Source: Microcystis panniformis FACHB-1757 | GTDB taxonomy: Bacteria; Cyanobacteriota; Cyanobacteriia; Cyanobacteriales; Microcystaceae | Reading direction: 5' to 3' | DNA length: 64,000 nucleotides | Assembly (NCBI RefSeq): GCF_001264245.1 | Contig: NZ_CP011339.1 | Span: forward strand, 4,278,001 to 4,342,000 | Part shown: positions 1 through 8,699 of the stretch, piece after piece | How positions within the stretch are numbered: the stretch's first letter is position 1 | Layout: each line of letters starts with the position of its first letter | Translations under genes and position numbers: made by a program | The notes under the pieces: generated by a model | The model's database searches: none | The model's input: the letters and a program-made list of their open reading frames with translations, nothing else | Told to the model about the DNA's origin: nothing

Positions 1-774
1 AGGTAATCCTTTTTCATGCACCCCCATTAACTTTCTCAATTTATTAAGCTCGTCATTGATGATAGCCATTACATGAAAACGGTCATAGATGATTTTAGCA
101 TTGGGAAATAATTCCTTGATCACTGCTGTAAATCCTGACCACATATCGACGCTCACTTCTTTCACTTTCTCCCGAACTGCGTCTGGCTGTGCTTTTAAGG
201 CTTCCATTAATTCTTCTTGCTTATGTCCTTTAATCACATCTAGTAAAATTTTCTTGTCCATATCTACGACCGTTGTGATGAAATCTTTATGTCCTTTTAA
301 GTTACTAAATTCATCTAAGCTTATTCGTTCTGGTGCTTCCCACTCTTCCTTTTCTAGTTCTTTAGCACAGTGATTAAATATTAACTCAACTTCTGACCAT
401 CCTAACCCTTCTTCTCGACTTATTTCTTCGATGCTACAATTTTTTACTCTCTCATAAATCATCGATTCATAGCGAATTGTATGATGCTGTCTTAATCTCA
501 TAAAACTCAGTCTTTCGCTGATATACTTTTGGCACTTTTGACAATGAAACTGACGGCGTGGTACTTCTAAATATACTGGATTACCTAATATTGACAAGTC
601 TCTGACTAGATTATACTCTGTCTGATTGATTCTGTCTAAGGTTTGATGGCAATTCGGACATTCAATTGTTTCATTTAAAAGAGCAAGCTTTAGGAAAATT
701 GTCTGAGCAATTTTTTGATAATTGACCACTGTTACATTTGGTAAATCGAGGAGTTGATCAAAATTTATCCACAT
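1..774 (-). CDS. ISL3-family transposase, 3' end outside window
   Basis: The reverse strand is open from an ATG at 774 to the window edge, preceded by a strong GGAGG ribosome site (about 780-785). The visible ~258 residues begin MWINFDQLLDLPNV, carry a CxxC pair (ECPNCHQ) and a second one (CQKC) in an N-terminal zinc-binding region, then a DDE-type region with the hallmark DRFHVM near the left edge. This is the architecture of ISL3 (IS204/IS1096) transposases, which cut and paste DNA and leave 8-bp duplications. Truncation is by the window, not visibly by mutation. The element end is probably at 833 (GGCTCTTC read inward). Family call is confident; whether the copy is active cannot be judged. 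Confidence 0.85.
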   Translation of the reverse strand, partial: MWINFDQLLDLPNVTVVNYQKIAQTIFLKLALLNETIECPNCHQTLDRINQTEYNLVRDLSILGNPVYLEVPRRQFHCQKCQKYISERLSFMRLRQHHTIRYESMIYERVKNCSIEEISREEGLGWSEVELIFNHCAKELEKEEWEAPERISLDEFSNLKGHKDFITTVVDMDKKILLDVIKGHKQEELMEALKAQPDAVREKVKEVSVDMWSGFTAVIKELFPNAKIIYDRFHVMAIINDELNKLRKLMGVHEKGLP

Positions 775-833
775 AACCCACCTCCTGTTCTGTGTTACTA
801 TTATACCATGCTCACACAGAACCTAGAAGAGCC
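775..833 (-). mobile_element. terminal end of the ISL3-type element
   Basis: Between the transposase start and 833 lies the element end, reading GGCTCTTCTAGGTTCTGTG inward from 833. ISL3 elements typically start with GGCTCTT, and an ISL3-like MITE elsewhere in this window (52644-52830) starts with GGCTCTTCG. The other end and the target duplication lie outside the window, so the boundary is inferred from one side and from the abrupt end of the tnpB remnant at 834. Confidence 0.55.
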
Positions 834-1090
834 AACGGGCAATAGCTGACCAAGCTCGTTCGGCCGATGCTTGTCTAGCAGTAGAATTTAGAGTATCGAC
901 AAAATTGAACTGAATGGCCGCGAACTGCACAATATTTATTGAGAGAATATTGATCAATTTTGTCTTCTCTCTTGGCATCCATCCAAAGCCTTAAAGCCTT
1001 ATTACGGATGAATTGTACTGTACGAATAGCTTCATCAATGGCAGAACACTGACTTGGTTTGATCACGGCTTTCATTTCTAAGACAATCAT
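834..1090 (-). pseudogene. tnpB (IS200/IS605 accessory nuclease) N-terminal remnant
   Basis: The frame from 1090 starts MIVLEMKAVIKPSQCSAIDEA and continues FIRNKALRLWMDAKRED, the typical N-terminus of a TnpB/OrfB RNA-guided nuclease. After KYCAV (about 925) the frame is lost, but one base over it continues as VDTLNSTARQASAERAWSAIAR down to 834, again TnpB-like. There it meets the end of the ISL3 element. So the gene suffered at least one small deletion and was then cut off by the ISL3 insertion. No catalytic residues remain. Confidence 0.75.
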
Positions 1091-1577
1091 TGTTTATCGA
1101 CCTTGTTTATCGACCTCAAACAACTTATTTTAAGTTAACCTGTATAGCATCGGATTGTCAAGATTTTGTAAACACTGAGCTTTTACATTGAAGCCCCTCG
1201 AAATGTCGTGCTTCGCTGTTTTATACTGGTCGGGGTTTCATCCCGTCGCTTGAGCGCGAGGGTCTTCACCCCGACATTCAAGATAAAACCTCCTCTACCG
1301 AATCACCACCAAAACCTGATTTAGGGGTTACAAAGGTGAGATGCTCCCCTTTTAGACTTTATGCTCGATGATGCCATCCCTAGGGCTCTTGTTAATTCTT
1401 CTTGATGTTGGATTGGGATGTACCAGGCAGAAGGGTTTGATGTTCCGTATCATTTGCTACATTCTGAATTTGGAATTGCTGGCCAACACCTGATCTTGTT
1501 GGCTCTGTGAAAGTCTGGGACTACAATAGAGAAAAGTGACAATTTTTGCCAGAGTGATTACCGAGGACTAATAAAGA
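1091..1577. other. gene-free region with hairpin and repeat
   Basis: No credible gene. It holds an imperfect palindrome at 1230-1275 (GTCGGGGT pairing with ACCCCGAC), plausibly the left end of the decayed tnpB element, and a 38-bp sequence at 1311-1348 that is identical to 4971-5008, the right end of the MITE described there. On the reverse strand a short open stretch beside this repeat (about 1345-1440, ending in TRALGMASSSIKSKRG) looks like a gene scrap, but I cannot name it. Confidence 0.5.
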
Positions 1578-2867
1578 ATGACGGCTATCCTAGGGAAACC
1601 TGCCACGCTCAACACTCCGATTCTGCACCGTCTTGCCAATGGTTTGACGATTATTGCCGAAAGTCAACCGGTAGAAGCGGTTAATCTCAATGTTTGGCTG
1701 CAGGTCGGCTCGGCCTTAGAATCGGATCAGATCAATGGGATGGCTCATTTTCTCGAACACATGGTTTTTAAGGGAACCCCTAACTTAGACAGTGGCGAAT
1801 TTGAACGGGCGATCGAATCGAGGGGAGCGGTGACTAATGCCGCTACTAGCCAAGAATACACCCATTATTACATTACCACTGCCCCGCAGGACTTCGCCCA
1901 TCTGGCCCCGCTGCAGCTAGAAGTGGTTTTAGACGCTTTAATCCCTGATGAAGCTTTTGAGCGGGAAAGACAGGTGATTTTAGAAGAAATTCGTCGTTCT
2001 CAGGATAATCCCCGTCGGCGCACTTTTTATCGCACCATGGAGACTTGTTTTCAAGTTTTACCCTATCGTCGTCCGGTGTTGGGTCCGATGGCAGTGATTG
2101 AAAATCTTACTGCTCAACAAATGCGCGATTTTCATCGGACTTGGTATCGTCCCGAATGGATGACGGTGGCGGTGGTGGGTAATTTGCCTGTAGATGATTT
2201 AATGGCTATTGTGAGGGATTCTTTAGATACTTTAGGCAGTAAGGGCAATTCTGGGCTTATTTCTCATCCTATCGCTAATCTACAGCCCGAAGCTCCCTTT
2301 AACGAGATTATCCGTCAAGAATACGAGGATGAAAATTTGCAGCAGGCCCGCTTAATCCTATTTTGGAAAGTGCCGGGGTTGAGAGACTTAGAAAAAACCT
2401 ATCCTCTCGATGTTTTAGCGGCTATTCTGGGTCAGGGCAAGGTATCGCGATTATTTCAGTCTCTGCGCCAAGAAAAGGGCTTAGTTTCCCAAATAACTGC
2501 CAGTAATATGTCCCAAGCAGTGCAAGGGGTGTTTTCCGTGTCGGCCCAATTAGCCTCGGAAAATATCGAGCAAGTGGAGAGAGAGGTGGTAGCACAGATT
2601 GGACAAATTCAACAGGAAGCTGTGACAGTTTCTGAACTGGAACGAGTTAAAACTCAAGTGGCCAATCGGTTTATTTTTAGCAATGAAAGACCGAGCGATC
2701 GGGCTAACCTTTACGGTTATTATCATACTCAGATCGGTGATTTACAACCGGCTTTTTGTTATCCCCAACACATTGAAGCTCTCACTTTAGAGGATATTCA
2801 AAATGCCTGTCAAGAGTATTTAAATCCTAACGCTTACGGTGTGGTGGTGGTAAGACCAATTCAGTGA
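1578..2867 (+). CDS. M16 family zinc metallopeptidase
   Basis: A 429-residue protein of the pitrilysin/insulinase family. The inverted zinc motif HxxEH is at residues 57-61 (HFLEHMVFKG), and the third ligand Glu137 sits in VILEEIRRSQDNP, 76 residues downstream as the family requires, so the catalytic N-domain is intact. The C-terminal half carries the matching inactive M16C domain. No signal peptide is evident. Such proteins degrade or process short peptides; bacterial homologues are often annotated as PqqL-like or mitochondrial-processing-peptidase-like. The gene stands alone; the ATG at 1578 gives the usual start for the family. The substrate is unknown. Confidence 0.9.
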   Translation: MTAILGKPATLNTPILHRLANGLTIIAESQPVEAVNLNVWLQVGSALESDQINGMAHFLEHMVFKGTPNLDSGEFERAIESRGAVTNAATSQEYTHYYITTAPQDFAHLAPLQLEVVLDALIPDEAFERERQVILEEIRRSQDNPRRRTFYRTMETCFQVLPYRRPVLGPMAVIENLTAQQMRDFHRTWYRPEWMTVAVVGNLPVDDLMAIVRDSLDTLGSKGNSGLISHPIANLQPEAPFNEIIRQEYEDENLQQARLILFWKVPGLRDLEKTYPLDVLAAILGQGKVSRLFQSLRQEKGLVSQITASNMSQAVQGVFSVSAQLASENIEQVEREVVAQIGQIQQEAVTVSELERVKTQVANRFIFSNERPSDRANLYGYYHTQIGDLQPAFCYPQHIEALTLEDIQNACQEYLNPNAYGVVVVRPIQ

Positions 2868-3156
2868 ACAGTAATCAGTAATCAGTAATAATGTAGGGTG
2901 CGTTTTTGCGGCAATAACCTTGAATAAAAAAACCAAATTAGCAATCCGCGCCCCACGCACCAGTTAAGTAAGTAATCTCAATTAATTGCTAGACCGCTAA
3001 AGTTTTTGGATTGAATCACGGTAGTTTAGATTCATTACTGGAGGGCATATTAGGTTGGCTCAAGCTCTGAAATTCCTTGTTCTATGACGCACGATTTTGT
3101 CTGCCGCTTTACCCGTTGCTCTGCCAGCACTTACGCTATTCGCTACTCTCAGTCAT
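2868..3156. other. intergenic, short palindromic repeat
   Basis: No gene seen. After the M16 stop comes AGTAATCAGTAATCAG-type simple sequence, then a palindrome-bounded segment of about 75 bp (GTAGGGTGCGT near 2894, ACGCACC near 2955) resembling the small GGTGCGT/ACGCACC elements common in cyanobacteria. The segment ends with TCAT at 3153-3156, the 5' target tetranucleotide of the next IS element. Confidence 0.4.
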
Positions 3157-3247
3157 CGAAAATTTGGGTCTGAAACCCCGTCGTTCTACGACGGCTTTAC
3201 TGTTAAATATGAGCATCGTTTACGAAATATATGCTAAAATATGAGAC

Positions 3248-4435
3248 ATGGAAAAAGCCTATTCGTTTCGATTTTACCCAACACCCGAACAAGAGTCGCT
3301 ATTGCGGCGCACTTTGGGCTGTGTAAGATTAGTTTACAACAAAGCTCTCCACGAACGAACACAAGCTTGGTACGAAAAGCAAGAAAGAGTAGGCTACGCT
3401 CAAACTTCTTCAATGTTGACCGATTGGAAAAAGCAAGAAGAATTAGACTTTTTAAACGAAGTTAGCTGTGTACCTTTACAACAAGGGTTAAGACATTTAC
3501 AAACAGCTTTTACTAATTTCTTTGCTGGTCGTACTAAGTATCCTAACTTTAAGAAAAAACATCAGGGAGGAAGTGCCGAATTTACCAAATCAGCCTTTAA
3601 ATTTAAAGACAAACAAATCTATTTAGCTAAATGCACAGAACCTTTACCTATTCGATGGTCAAGACAAATCCCAGAAAGCTGTGAACCAAGCACAGTAACA
3701 GTCAGATTACATCCTTCTGGACGTTGGCATATTTCAATTAGATTTGATGACCCAACAATTAAGCCATTACCAGTAACAGATAAAGCCATCGGAATTGACT
3801 TAGGAATTAGTAGCCTCGTGATTACCAGCGATGGCGATAAAGTGTCTAATCCCAAGCATTTTAAGAAACATTATCAGAGGTTGCGAAGAGCAGCGAAAAA
3901 TCTTTCTAGAAAACAGAAGGGGTCAAAAAATCGGGAAAAAGCAAGAATCAAAGTAGCCAGAATTCACGCTCAAATCAACGATAGCAGAAAAGACCATTTA
4001 CATAAGCTAACCACTCAATTAGTTCGTGAAAACAAAACGATTGTGGTTGAGAATTTAGCCGTCAAGAATATGGTCAAAAACCCGAAATTATCTCAGGCAA
4101 TATCTGATGTTAGTTGGGGAGAAATAACCCGACAATTAGCCTATAAATGCCGTTGGTATGGGAGAAACTACATCGAAATAGATAGATGGTTTCCTAGCTC
4201 TAAAAGATGTAGTAATTGCGGGTATATTGCTGAAAAAATGCCGTTAAATGTTCGAGAATGGGACTGTCCAGACTGTGGGACTCACCATGACCGAGATGTT
4301 AACGCTAGTAAAAATATTTTGGCCGCAGGGCTTGCGGTGTCAGTCTGTAGAGCGACCATAAGACCAGAACAGAGTGAATCTGTTAAGGCAGGTGCGGAAC
4401 CCCGCAAGGGACAGAAGCAGAAACCTAAATCGTGA
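3248..4435 (+). CDS. tnpB: TnpB RNA-guided endonuclease
   Basis: A 395-residue TnpB. The RuvC residues are all present: Asp184 in AIGIDLGISS, Glu268 in IVVENL, and Asp350 in HHDRDVNAS. The zinc ribbon is complete (Cys321, Cys324, Cys340, Cys343). Length is normal, so the protein looks active. TnpB cuts DNA matching a guide read from the sequence beside the element's right end, next to a target-adjacent motif equal to the insertion tetranucleotide; here that would be TCAT. It is the ancestor group of Cas12. The start ATG at 3248 gives the normal N-terminus (MEKAYSFRFYPTPEQE). Confidence 0.9.
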   Translation: MEKAYSFRFYPTPEQESLLRRTLGCVRLVYNKALHERTQAWYEKQERVGYAQTSSMLTDWKKQEELDFLNEVSCVPLQQGLRHLQTAFTNFFAGRTKYPNFKKKHQGGSAEFTKSAFKFKDKQIYLAKCTEPLPIRWSRQIPESCEPSTVTVRLHPSGRWHISIRFDDPTIKPLPVTDKAIGIDLGISSLVITSDGDKVSNPKHFKKHYQRLRRAAKNLSRKQKGSKNREKARIKVARIHAQINDSRKDHLHKLTTQLVRENKTIVVENLAVKNMVKNPKLSQAISDVSWGEITRQLAYKCRWYGRNYIEIDRWFPSSKRCSNCGYIAEKMPLNVREWDCPDCGTHHDRDVNASKNILAAGLAVSVCRATIRPEQSESVKAGAEPRKGQKQKPKS

Positions 4436-4477
4436 GGTTTGGGAATCACCGTCCGTTCACGGCGGTGAGGATGTCAA
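4340..4477 (+). ncRNA. predicted omega (reRNA) guide scaffold of TnpB
   Basis: In characterised TnpB systems the guide RNA scaffold is the 3' end of tnpB plus the right end. Here that region includes the hairpin CACCGTCCGTTCACGGCGGTG (4448-4468, shown as 21-nt stem-loop limits only by position) and ends GATGTCAA at 4477. The guide would be the flank from 4478, which lies in the 3' end of the DUF433 gene. The 5' limit is a guess; the placement follows family knowledge, with the conserved right-end hairpin as the only direct evidence. Confidence 0.35.
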
Positions 4478-4478
4478 G

Positions 4479-4697
4479 CTATGCCACCATGCCAATAACC
4501 TGTTTTCCAGCCTCCTCAAGTAGAGCAATAACCTGTTCTCTAGTTACAGTCGGAAATCCGTCCAAAAAATCATCTATGGATTCTCCCGCCTTGAGATAGT
4601 CCAGAAGCGTTTGAACAGGAACTCTAGTACCGGTAAAGACTGGAGTGCCACCCATAATCTCTGGAGATGCGCTAATGATTGAGGAGTCCCTAAGCAT
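4479..4697 (-). CDS. DUF433 domain protein, probable antitoxin
   Basis: A 72-residue protein with the DUF433 signature: ASPEIMGGTPVFTGTRVPVQTLLDYLKAGES followed by a helix ending FPTVTREQVIALLEEA (positions 10-66; quoted in parts only as landmarks GGTPVFTGTRVPV and FPTVTREQVIALL). The fold is a small winged-helix-like DNA-binding domain that normally acts as antitoxin to a DUF5615 PIN-like toxin. No toxin follows: the IS200/IS605 element ends one base past the TAG stop (4479-4481), and beyond it there is no toxin-like frame. It is thus an orphan, perhaps after loss of its partner. Confidence 0.75.
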   Translation of the reverse strand: MLRDSSIISASPEIMGGTPVFTGTRVPVQTLLDYLKAGESIDDFLDGFPTVTREQVIALLEEAGKQVIGMVA

Positions 4698-4878
4698 AAG
4701 TCTTTGACCTCTGGGTTCTATATTGATAGTCTATCAATTCTTTCTGCCCACAGTAGTTCCAAGTCAGGTAAACGGCGCGGTCTAACGTTAGATAGTGGGA
4801 CAGGCTTCTGGTTCTTTGTATTTTATCTTTAATCGTAACCGGCTACTTAGCTAAAATAACTATTGCAAGAGTGCCTTT
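4698..4878. other. intergenic, MITE end fragment
   Basis: No gene. Near 4831-4856 there is GTAACCGGCTACTTAG, which resembles the terminal repeat of the AAGTAGGTAGG MITE family found at 33373, 42224 and 52295, so this may be a decayed end of that family. Confidence 0.3.
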
Positions 4879-4886
4879 GTGCCTTT

Positions 4887-5009
4887 GGGAGCATCTCATT
4901 TATGCAAGTGAGTAATTATACTTATCCCTAAAACTGGTTTCCAGCAAGGCTTTCAAAATAGCTTGACATAAAAACCTGATTTAGGGGTTACAAAGGTGAG
5001 ATGCTCCCA
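4887..5009. mobile_element. 123-bp MITE with 8-bp target duplication
   Basis: The segment starts GGGAGCATCTCA and ends TGAGATGCTCCCA, giving 12-bp terminal inverted repeats. Extended similarity continues inward (CCCTAAA and GGTTT on both arms). It is flanked by GTGCCTTT at 4879-4886 and GTGCCTTT at 5010-5017, an apparent 8-bp duplication, though the surrounding GCCTTT-rich sequence makes this weaker than it looks. It encodes nothing. Its rightmost 38 bp recur exactly at 1311-1348. Confidence 0.6.
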
Positions 5010-5183
5010 GTGCCTTTTGCCTGTTGTCTCTTGCCTTTTGCCTTCTAACTGATAACTGATAACCTATACTGAATTTAAACTGCGTATGGGAAATTTTAGT
5101 ACAAATGCTCAAACTGCCTCTCCCTGATCCCCGCTCCCCGCTCCCCTGCAATCTTAACGAGTAATTTAGATAGTCAACAGCTT

Positions 5184-5246
5184 AACTGATAACTGATAAC
5201 TGATAACTGATCACTGATCACTGATAACTGATAACTGATAACTGAT
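5184..5246. repeat. AACTGAT heptamer array, 9 units
   Basis: Nine consecutive 7-bp units of AACTGAT (units 5 and 6 read CACTGAT), ending five bases before the fructosamine kinase ATG at 5252. The same heptamer occurs at 5047-5062, 23418-23515, 41010-41030 and 47169-47250. Such short tandem repeats are common in cyanobacterial intergenic DNA. Here it occupies the position of a ribosome-binding site and 5' leader. Confidence 0.9.
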
Positions 5247-5251
5247 AAACC

Positions 5252-6112
5252 ATGTGGACTCAAATTGCCCGACATATTACCCAAACCACGGAAAAACCTT
5301 TTGAAATTGAGAAAAGTCATCCCGTTAGTGGTGGCTGCATCAATCAGGGTTATGCGGTCAGTGGCAATGGTTTAATTTATTTCGTTAAGATTAACCAAGC
5401 GAACCAAGAGGCCATGTTTGCCGCCGAAGCTTTAGGATTAAAGCAAATTCACGCTACCAAGACTATCAGGGTTCCGGAGCCAATTTGTTGGGGAATTGCC
5501 GAGAAATCTAGTTATTTAGTGCTAGAGTGGTTAGAATTCGGCGGTGGCAATAGCCAAAGCTGGGAAAAAATGGGGCAAAATTTAGCTCGTTTACATCAAG
5601 TTTCCCTGTCCGATCGCTTTGGTTGGCAGTGTAATAATACCATTGGTTCTACTCCCCAGATCAATACCGTTAGTAACAATTGGGCGGATTTTTTCGCTCA
5701 TCAGCGTATTGGCTATCAATTAAGACTTGCGAAGGAGCGCGGCGGCAATTTTCCCGACGAGGATCAAGTTATTCCCGCTATTAGCGAGATTTTGAGTCAG
5801 CATCAACCCCATCCCTCCCTCGTCCACGGTGATTTGTGGTCGGGAAATGCGGCAATTACCGTCGATGGGGAACCGGTAATTTTAGACCCTGCCACCTATT
5901 GGGGAGACCGGGAGGTAGATTTAGCCATGACGGAACTTTTTGGCGGTTTTCCGGCGGCTTTTTATCGGGGTTATAACGATGTTTTCCCCCTCGATGCTGG
6001 TTATCAAAAGCGCAAAACTCTTTACAATCTCTACCATATTCTCAACCACTTTAATTTATTTGGTGGTGGTTACGCTTCCCAGGCCAATCGGATGTTGCAG
6101 GAAATTCTTTAA
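5252..6112 (+). CDS. fructosamine/ketosamine-3-kinase family protein
   Basis: A 286-residue protein with the APH-type kinase fold. The catalytic-loop motif HGDLWSGNA is at about residues 194-202, followed by the metal-binding ILDPATYWGDREVDLAM. N-terminal VSGGCINQGY matches the nucleotide-binding loop of the fructosamine kinase family (PF03881). Members phosphorylate sugar adducts on protein amino groups so that they fall off, a glycation repair function. Length matches the family. No Shine-Dalgarno sequence is visible; the AACTGAT array runs up to the start. It lies upstream of a Uma2 gene on the same strand with 35 bp between them. Confidence 0.88.
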   Translation: MWTQIARHITQTTEKPFEIEKSHPVSGGCINQGYAVSGNGLIYFVKINQANQEAMFAAEALGLKQIHATKTIRVPEPICWGIAEKSSYLVLEWLEFGGGNSQSWEKMGQNLARLHQVSLSDRFGWQCNNTIGSTPQINTVSNNWADFFAHQRIGYQLRLAKERGGNFPDEDQVIPAISEILSQHQPHPSLVHGDLWSGNAAITVDGEPVILDPATYWGDREVDLAMTELFGGFPAAFYRGYNDVFPLDAGYQKRKTLYNLYHILNHFNLFGGGYASQANRMLQEIL

Positions 6113-6147
6113 GGGTTTTACTTGTGAATATTTACCGAGGATAAATT

Positions 6148-6738
6148 ATGTCTATTCGAGAAACTACTGTGATGAAAACTCCAGAGACAAAAGTATGGAC
6201 TGATGCAGAGTTTATGGCGTTACCTGACGATGGTAATCGTTACGAATTGGTCAAGGGAGAGTTAATTAATCTGGGTAATTCTGGGGCTTTACACGGTTAT
6301 ATTGCCATTATTTTAAGTGCTGCTTTATTCGCTTTAGTAACATCTCGAAAACTAGGGGTATTATTGGACTCCAGCACTGCTTTTACTATGAAAAATGGCA
6401 ATAAACGTTCTCCCGATATAGCTTTTTTTGCCAAGGAACGTCTGCAAGAATTGGAAGAATTGCCGACGGGTTTTTTAGAAGGTGGGCCCGATTTAGTGGT
6501 AGAAATTCTCTCTCCAGGGAATACAGTGGCAGAAATCGAGGACAAAATTGCCGAATATTTTGCCAATGGGACTCGTTTGCTCTGGGTTATCAGTCCAGGT
6601 CAACACTATGTCTTAGTTTATCGTTGCGGGTACGAACCGCGGGGATTATTAACATCAGGAGATTTTCTGGAGGGGGAAGATGTGGTTCCGGGGTTCACTT
6701 TTCCCGTGGCTGATTTGTTTCAAAAACTATCTTTTTGA
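6148..6738 (+). CDS. Uma2 family (DUF820) putative nuclease
   Basis: A 196-residue member of the Uma2/DUF820 family, which is greatly expanded in cyanobacteria and has a PD-(D/E)XK nuclease fold. Landmarks are the N-terminal YELVKGELI (Glu of the motif), SPDIAFF in the middle, and the core DLVVEILSPGNT, where Asp and Glu are expected catalytic residues, followed by KIAEYFANGTRLLWVI. The substrate is unknown; some members sit beside transposons. The 3' end overlaps the convergent murG stop by 19 bp. An internal ATG at 6169 would give a shorter product of 189 residues (MKTPETKVW) and is a reasonable alternative start. Confidence 0.85.
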   Translation: MSIRETTVMKTPETKVWTDAEFMALPDDGNRYELVKGELINLGNSGALHGYIAIILSAALFALVTSRKLGVLLDSSTAFTMKNGNKRSPDIAFFAKERLQELEELPTGFLEGGPDLVVEILSPGNTVAEIEDKIAEYFANGTRLLWVISPGQHYVLVYRCGYEPRGLLTSGDFLEGEDVVPGFTFPVADLFQKLSF

Positions 6739-7792
6739 CTCTTTCTTCTCAACAAATCGGCTAATAAATCGGCACTATCACTAATGGCTAGATGAGAAGC
6801 TTGTTGGGCCATGGCGGACAATTTTTCGGGATTAGACCATAAATCCAGGACTAATTCGCCTAAAAACTGAGCAGTTAACTCATTTTGACGATAAAGATAA
6901 GCGGCTTGAGCTTCAGCGAAAACTTTGGCATTATAGAACTGATGGTCTTCGGCAGCAAAAGGATAGGGAATTAAAATCGAAGGCGTACAAGTGATCGCTA
7001 ATTCTGTTAAAGTGCTGGCTCCGGAGCGACTGATAGCCAGATTAGCTCTTTGCCATAATCCCGCCATATTGTCGTAAAAAGGCCGGGAAAAATAGTTAGA
7101 ATGGCGCAAACTATCCGCTTCGGGGTCGTTTTCTCCCGTGAGATGCACGATATAAATACCTTTTTCTAACCATTGGGGAGCGCTTTGTCGGACAATTTGA
7201 TTAAGAGCCACGGCCCCTTGAGAACCACCGGCAACGACAATTAAAAAAGCAGTCTCTGGAATCGGTAAATCCAGGGACTGGGGAATGAGAAACTGCTCTC
7301 GTACAGGCGTACTAGCCCAAGTGGTGCGAGTGCCGGGTAAATAGCTGGCGGTTCCCTGAAAACCGAGGGCAACCGTATCGCACCAGCGACCGAGAACTTT
7401 CGTGACTTTGCCCGGTATGTAGTTAGATTCGTGTAGGATGACGGGAATATTGGCTAAACGAGCCGCTAAAATGGTCGGGCCCGCGATATAACCCCGGTGG
7501 TAAAAACTGCCGCTATCTGACGTTTTTTGATTAAACTACGCACTTGCCAAATGGCCCGCAGTTGACCGAACAGAATCTTGAGAGTTTTTAACCCCAAACG
7601 GGTTTGAAACCCCTCAATCGGGATAGTGTGCAGGGGGTAGGTTTTTGGAACTAAGGACTGTTCCAGACGGTCTGGAACTCCTAACCATTCAATCTCGTAA
7701 TCCGGCAAGCGCTCGGCCAGGGCCAAAGCGGGAAATAAATGACCACCAGTACCACTAGCGGCAATCAAGAGACGGGTTGGAGTGCGTGCCAT
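6720..7792 (-). CDS. murG: MurG peptidoglycan glycosyltransferase, one frameshift
   Basis: MurG adds N-acetylglucosamine to lipid I on the inner membrane face, making lipid II. The N-terminal part from ATG 7792 starts [27 protein letters not shown] (glycine-rich donor/acceptor loop GTGGH) and reads on to VFTTG, where the frame breaks at the CCCC run 7492-7495 (GGGG on the coding strand). Adding one G restores [16 protein letters not shown], and the second frame then runs unbroken through [14 protein letters not shown] to the stop at 6720, for 357 residues, the usual length. The gene is essential, so a consensus error in the G run is likely. An upstream start at 7888 would be too long for the family. 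Confidence 0.88.
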
Positions 7793-7869
7793 AATTCGAG
7801 AGAGGGTAAATTCAGTCCTAGAATGAAATAATCTACCATAGTTATCGATCCTTACACAAACTATCACTA

Positions 7870-8676
7870 ATGCGTAACTTGAACACAATCCCCGATAAAT
7901 TTTTTCGTCAATCCCTCAATTTTTCTCTATCGTTGCTGTTAGGTTTGGGGTTAACTTTTACCCTTGCCACCGGTCTGCGGGCCGAAAAGCCAGAAACTGC
8001 TCCAGCTAATTTAAAAACCCTTATCTCCAAAATTGAAACGGCGGCTAATGAGCGGGATATCAAGCAATTAATGGAGTTTTATAGTCCAAAATTTACTAAT
8101 TCCGATGGCTTGACCTACGAAAAAACTAAAAAGGCTTTAACTCATTTTTGGGAACGTTATAACAATCTACAATACACCACGACTCTCGAATCTTGGAGTC
8201 GTTCCGGGGACAAGTTAACGGCCAATACAATTACTAAAATTACCGGGACAGGAAAGGTGCAGGGAAGAGTGGTGGGAATGAATGCTACGATTCGTTCTCG
8301 TCAACAATTTCAAGGGAATAAACTGGTTTATCAGGAGATTTTAAGCGAGAGAGTCGAGTTAAGCACCGGCAAAAATCCCCCCAGTATTCAAGTGAGAATT
8401 CCGGAAAGGGTGAAAGTGGGTCAAGAATTTGATTTTGATGTGATTGTTCGCCAACCTTTAGGGGATGATTTATTGGCCGGAGCGGCGATCGATGAGAAAG
8501 TAGATATTGAGCGTTATATTAATACAAAGCCTCTAGAATTGGAATTATTACAGTCCGGCGGTTTATTTAAGCGGGTAAAAGCGCCGGCAACACCAGAAAA
8601 TCGTTGGTTATCGGCGATTTTAATTCAAGGAGATGGGATTGTTGTCGTTACTCAACGGGTTAAGGTAGAAAAGTAA
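7870..8676 (+). CDS. exported NTF2-like protein of unknown function
   Basis: A 268-residue protein with an N-terminal hydrophobic segment ([24 protein letters not shown]) consistent with a signal peptide or anchor, so it is probably periplasmic. Residues ~50-150 ([25 protein letters not shown] onward) look like an NTF2/SnoaL-type cone: a helix followed by a strand-rich region that responds to small ligands in other proteins. The C-terminal half has beta-rich text ([19 protein letters not shown]). No catalytic motif is recognisable. It is divergent from murG with a short gap, and its first codons overlap the upstream leader of that gene. Confidence 0.65.
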   Translation: MRNLNTIPDKFFRQSLNFSLSLLLGLGLTFTLATGLRAEKPETAPANLKTLISKIETAANERDIKQLMEFYSPKFTNSDGLTYEKTKKALTHFWERYNNLQYTTTLESWSRSGDKLTANTITKITGTGKVQGRVVGMNATIRSRQQFQGNKLVYQEILSERVELSTGKNPPSIQVRIPERVKVGQEFDFDVIVRQPLGDDLLAGAAIDEKVDIERYINTKPLELELLQSGGLFKRVKAPATPENRWLSAILIQGDGIVVVTQRVKVEK

Positions 8677-8699
8677 TTGTTATCTGGGTTTTGCGGCAA

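Larger units (their letters stand above)
3157..4477 (+). mobile_element. IS200/IS605-type element carrying only tnpB
   Basis: A single-gene (tnpB, no tnpA) element of about 1.32 kb. The left end begins at 3157 after TCAT and holds a small perfect hairpin (CCGTCG/CGACGG, 3179-3194). The right end carries a second hairpin (4448-4468) and finishes GATGTCAA at 4477. Both ends match a second element at 9540-9891, which is also preceded by TCAT and finishes GATGTCAA; that pair fixes the boundaries. There is no target duplication, as expected for this family. Transposition would need a tnpA in trans. Confidence 0.75.

Noticed and set aside
7793..7888. Longer murG N-terminus
   Set aside because: The extra residues are unlike MurG and overlap the divergent gene. 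The ATG at 7792 starts the expected N-terminal strand.
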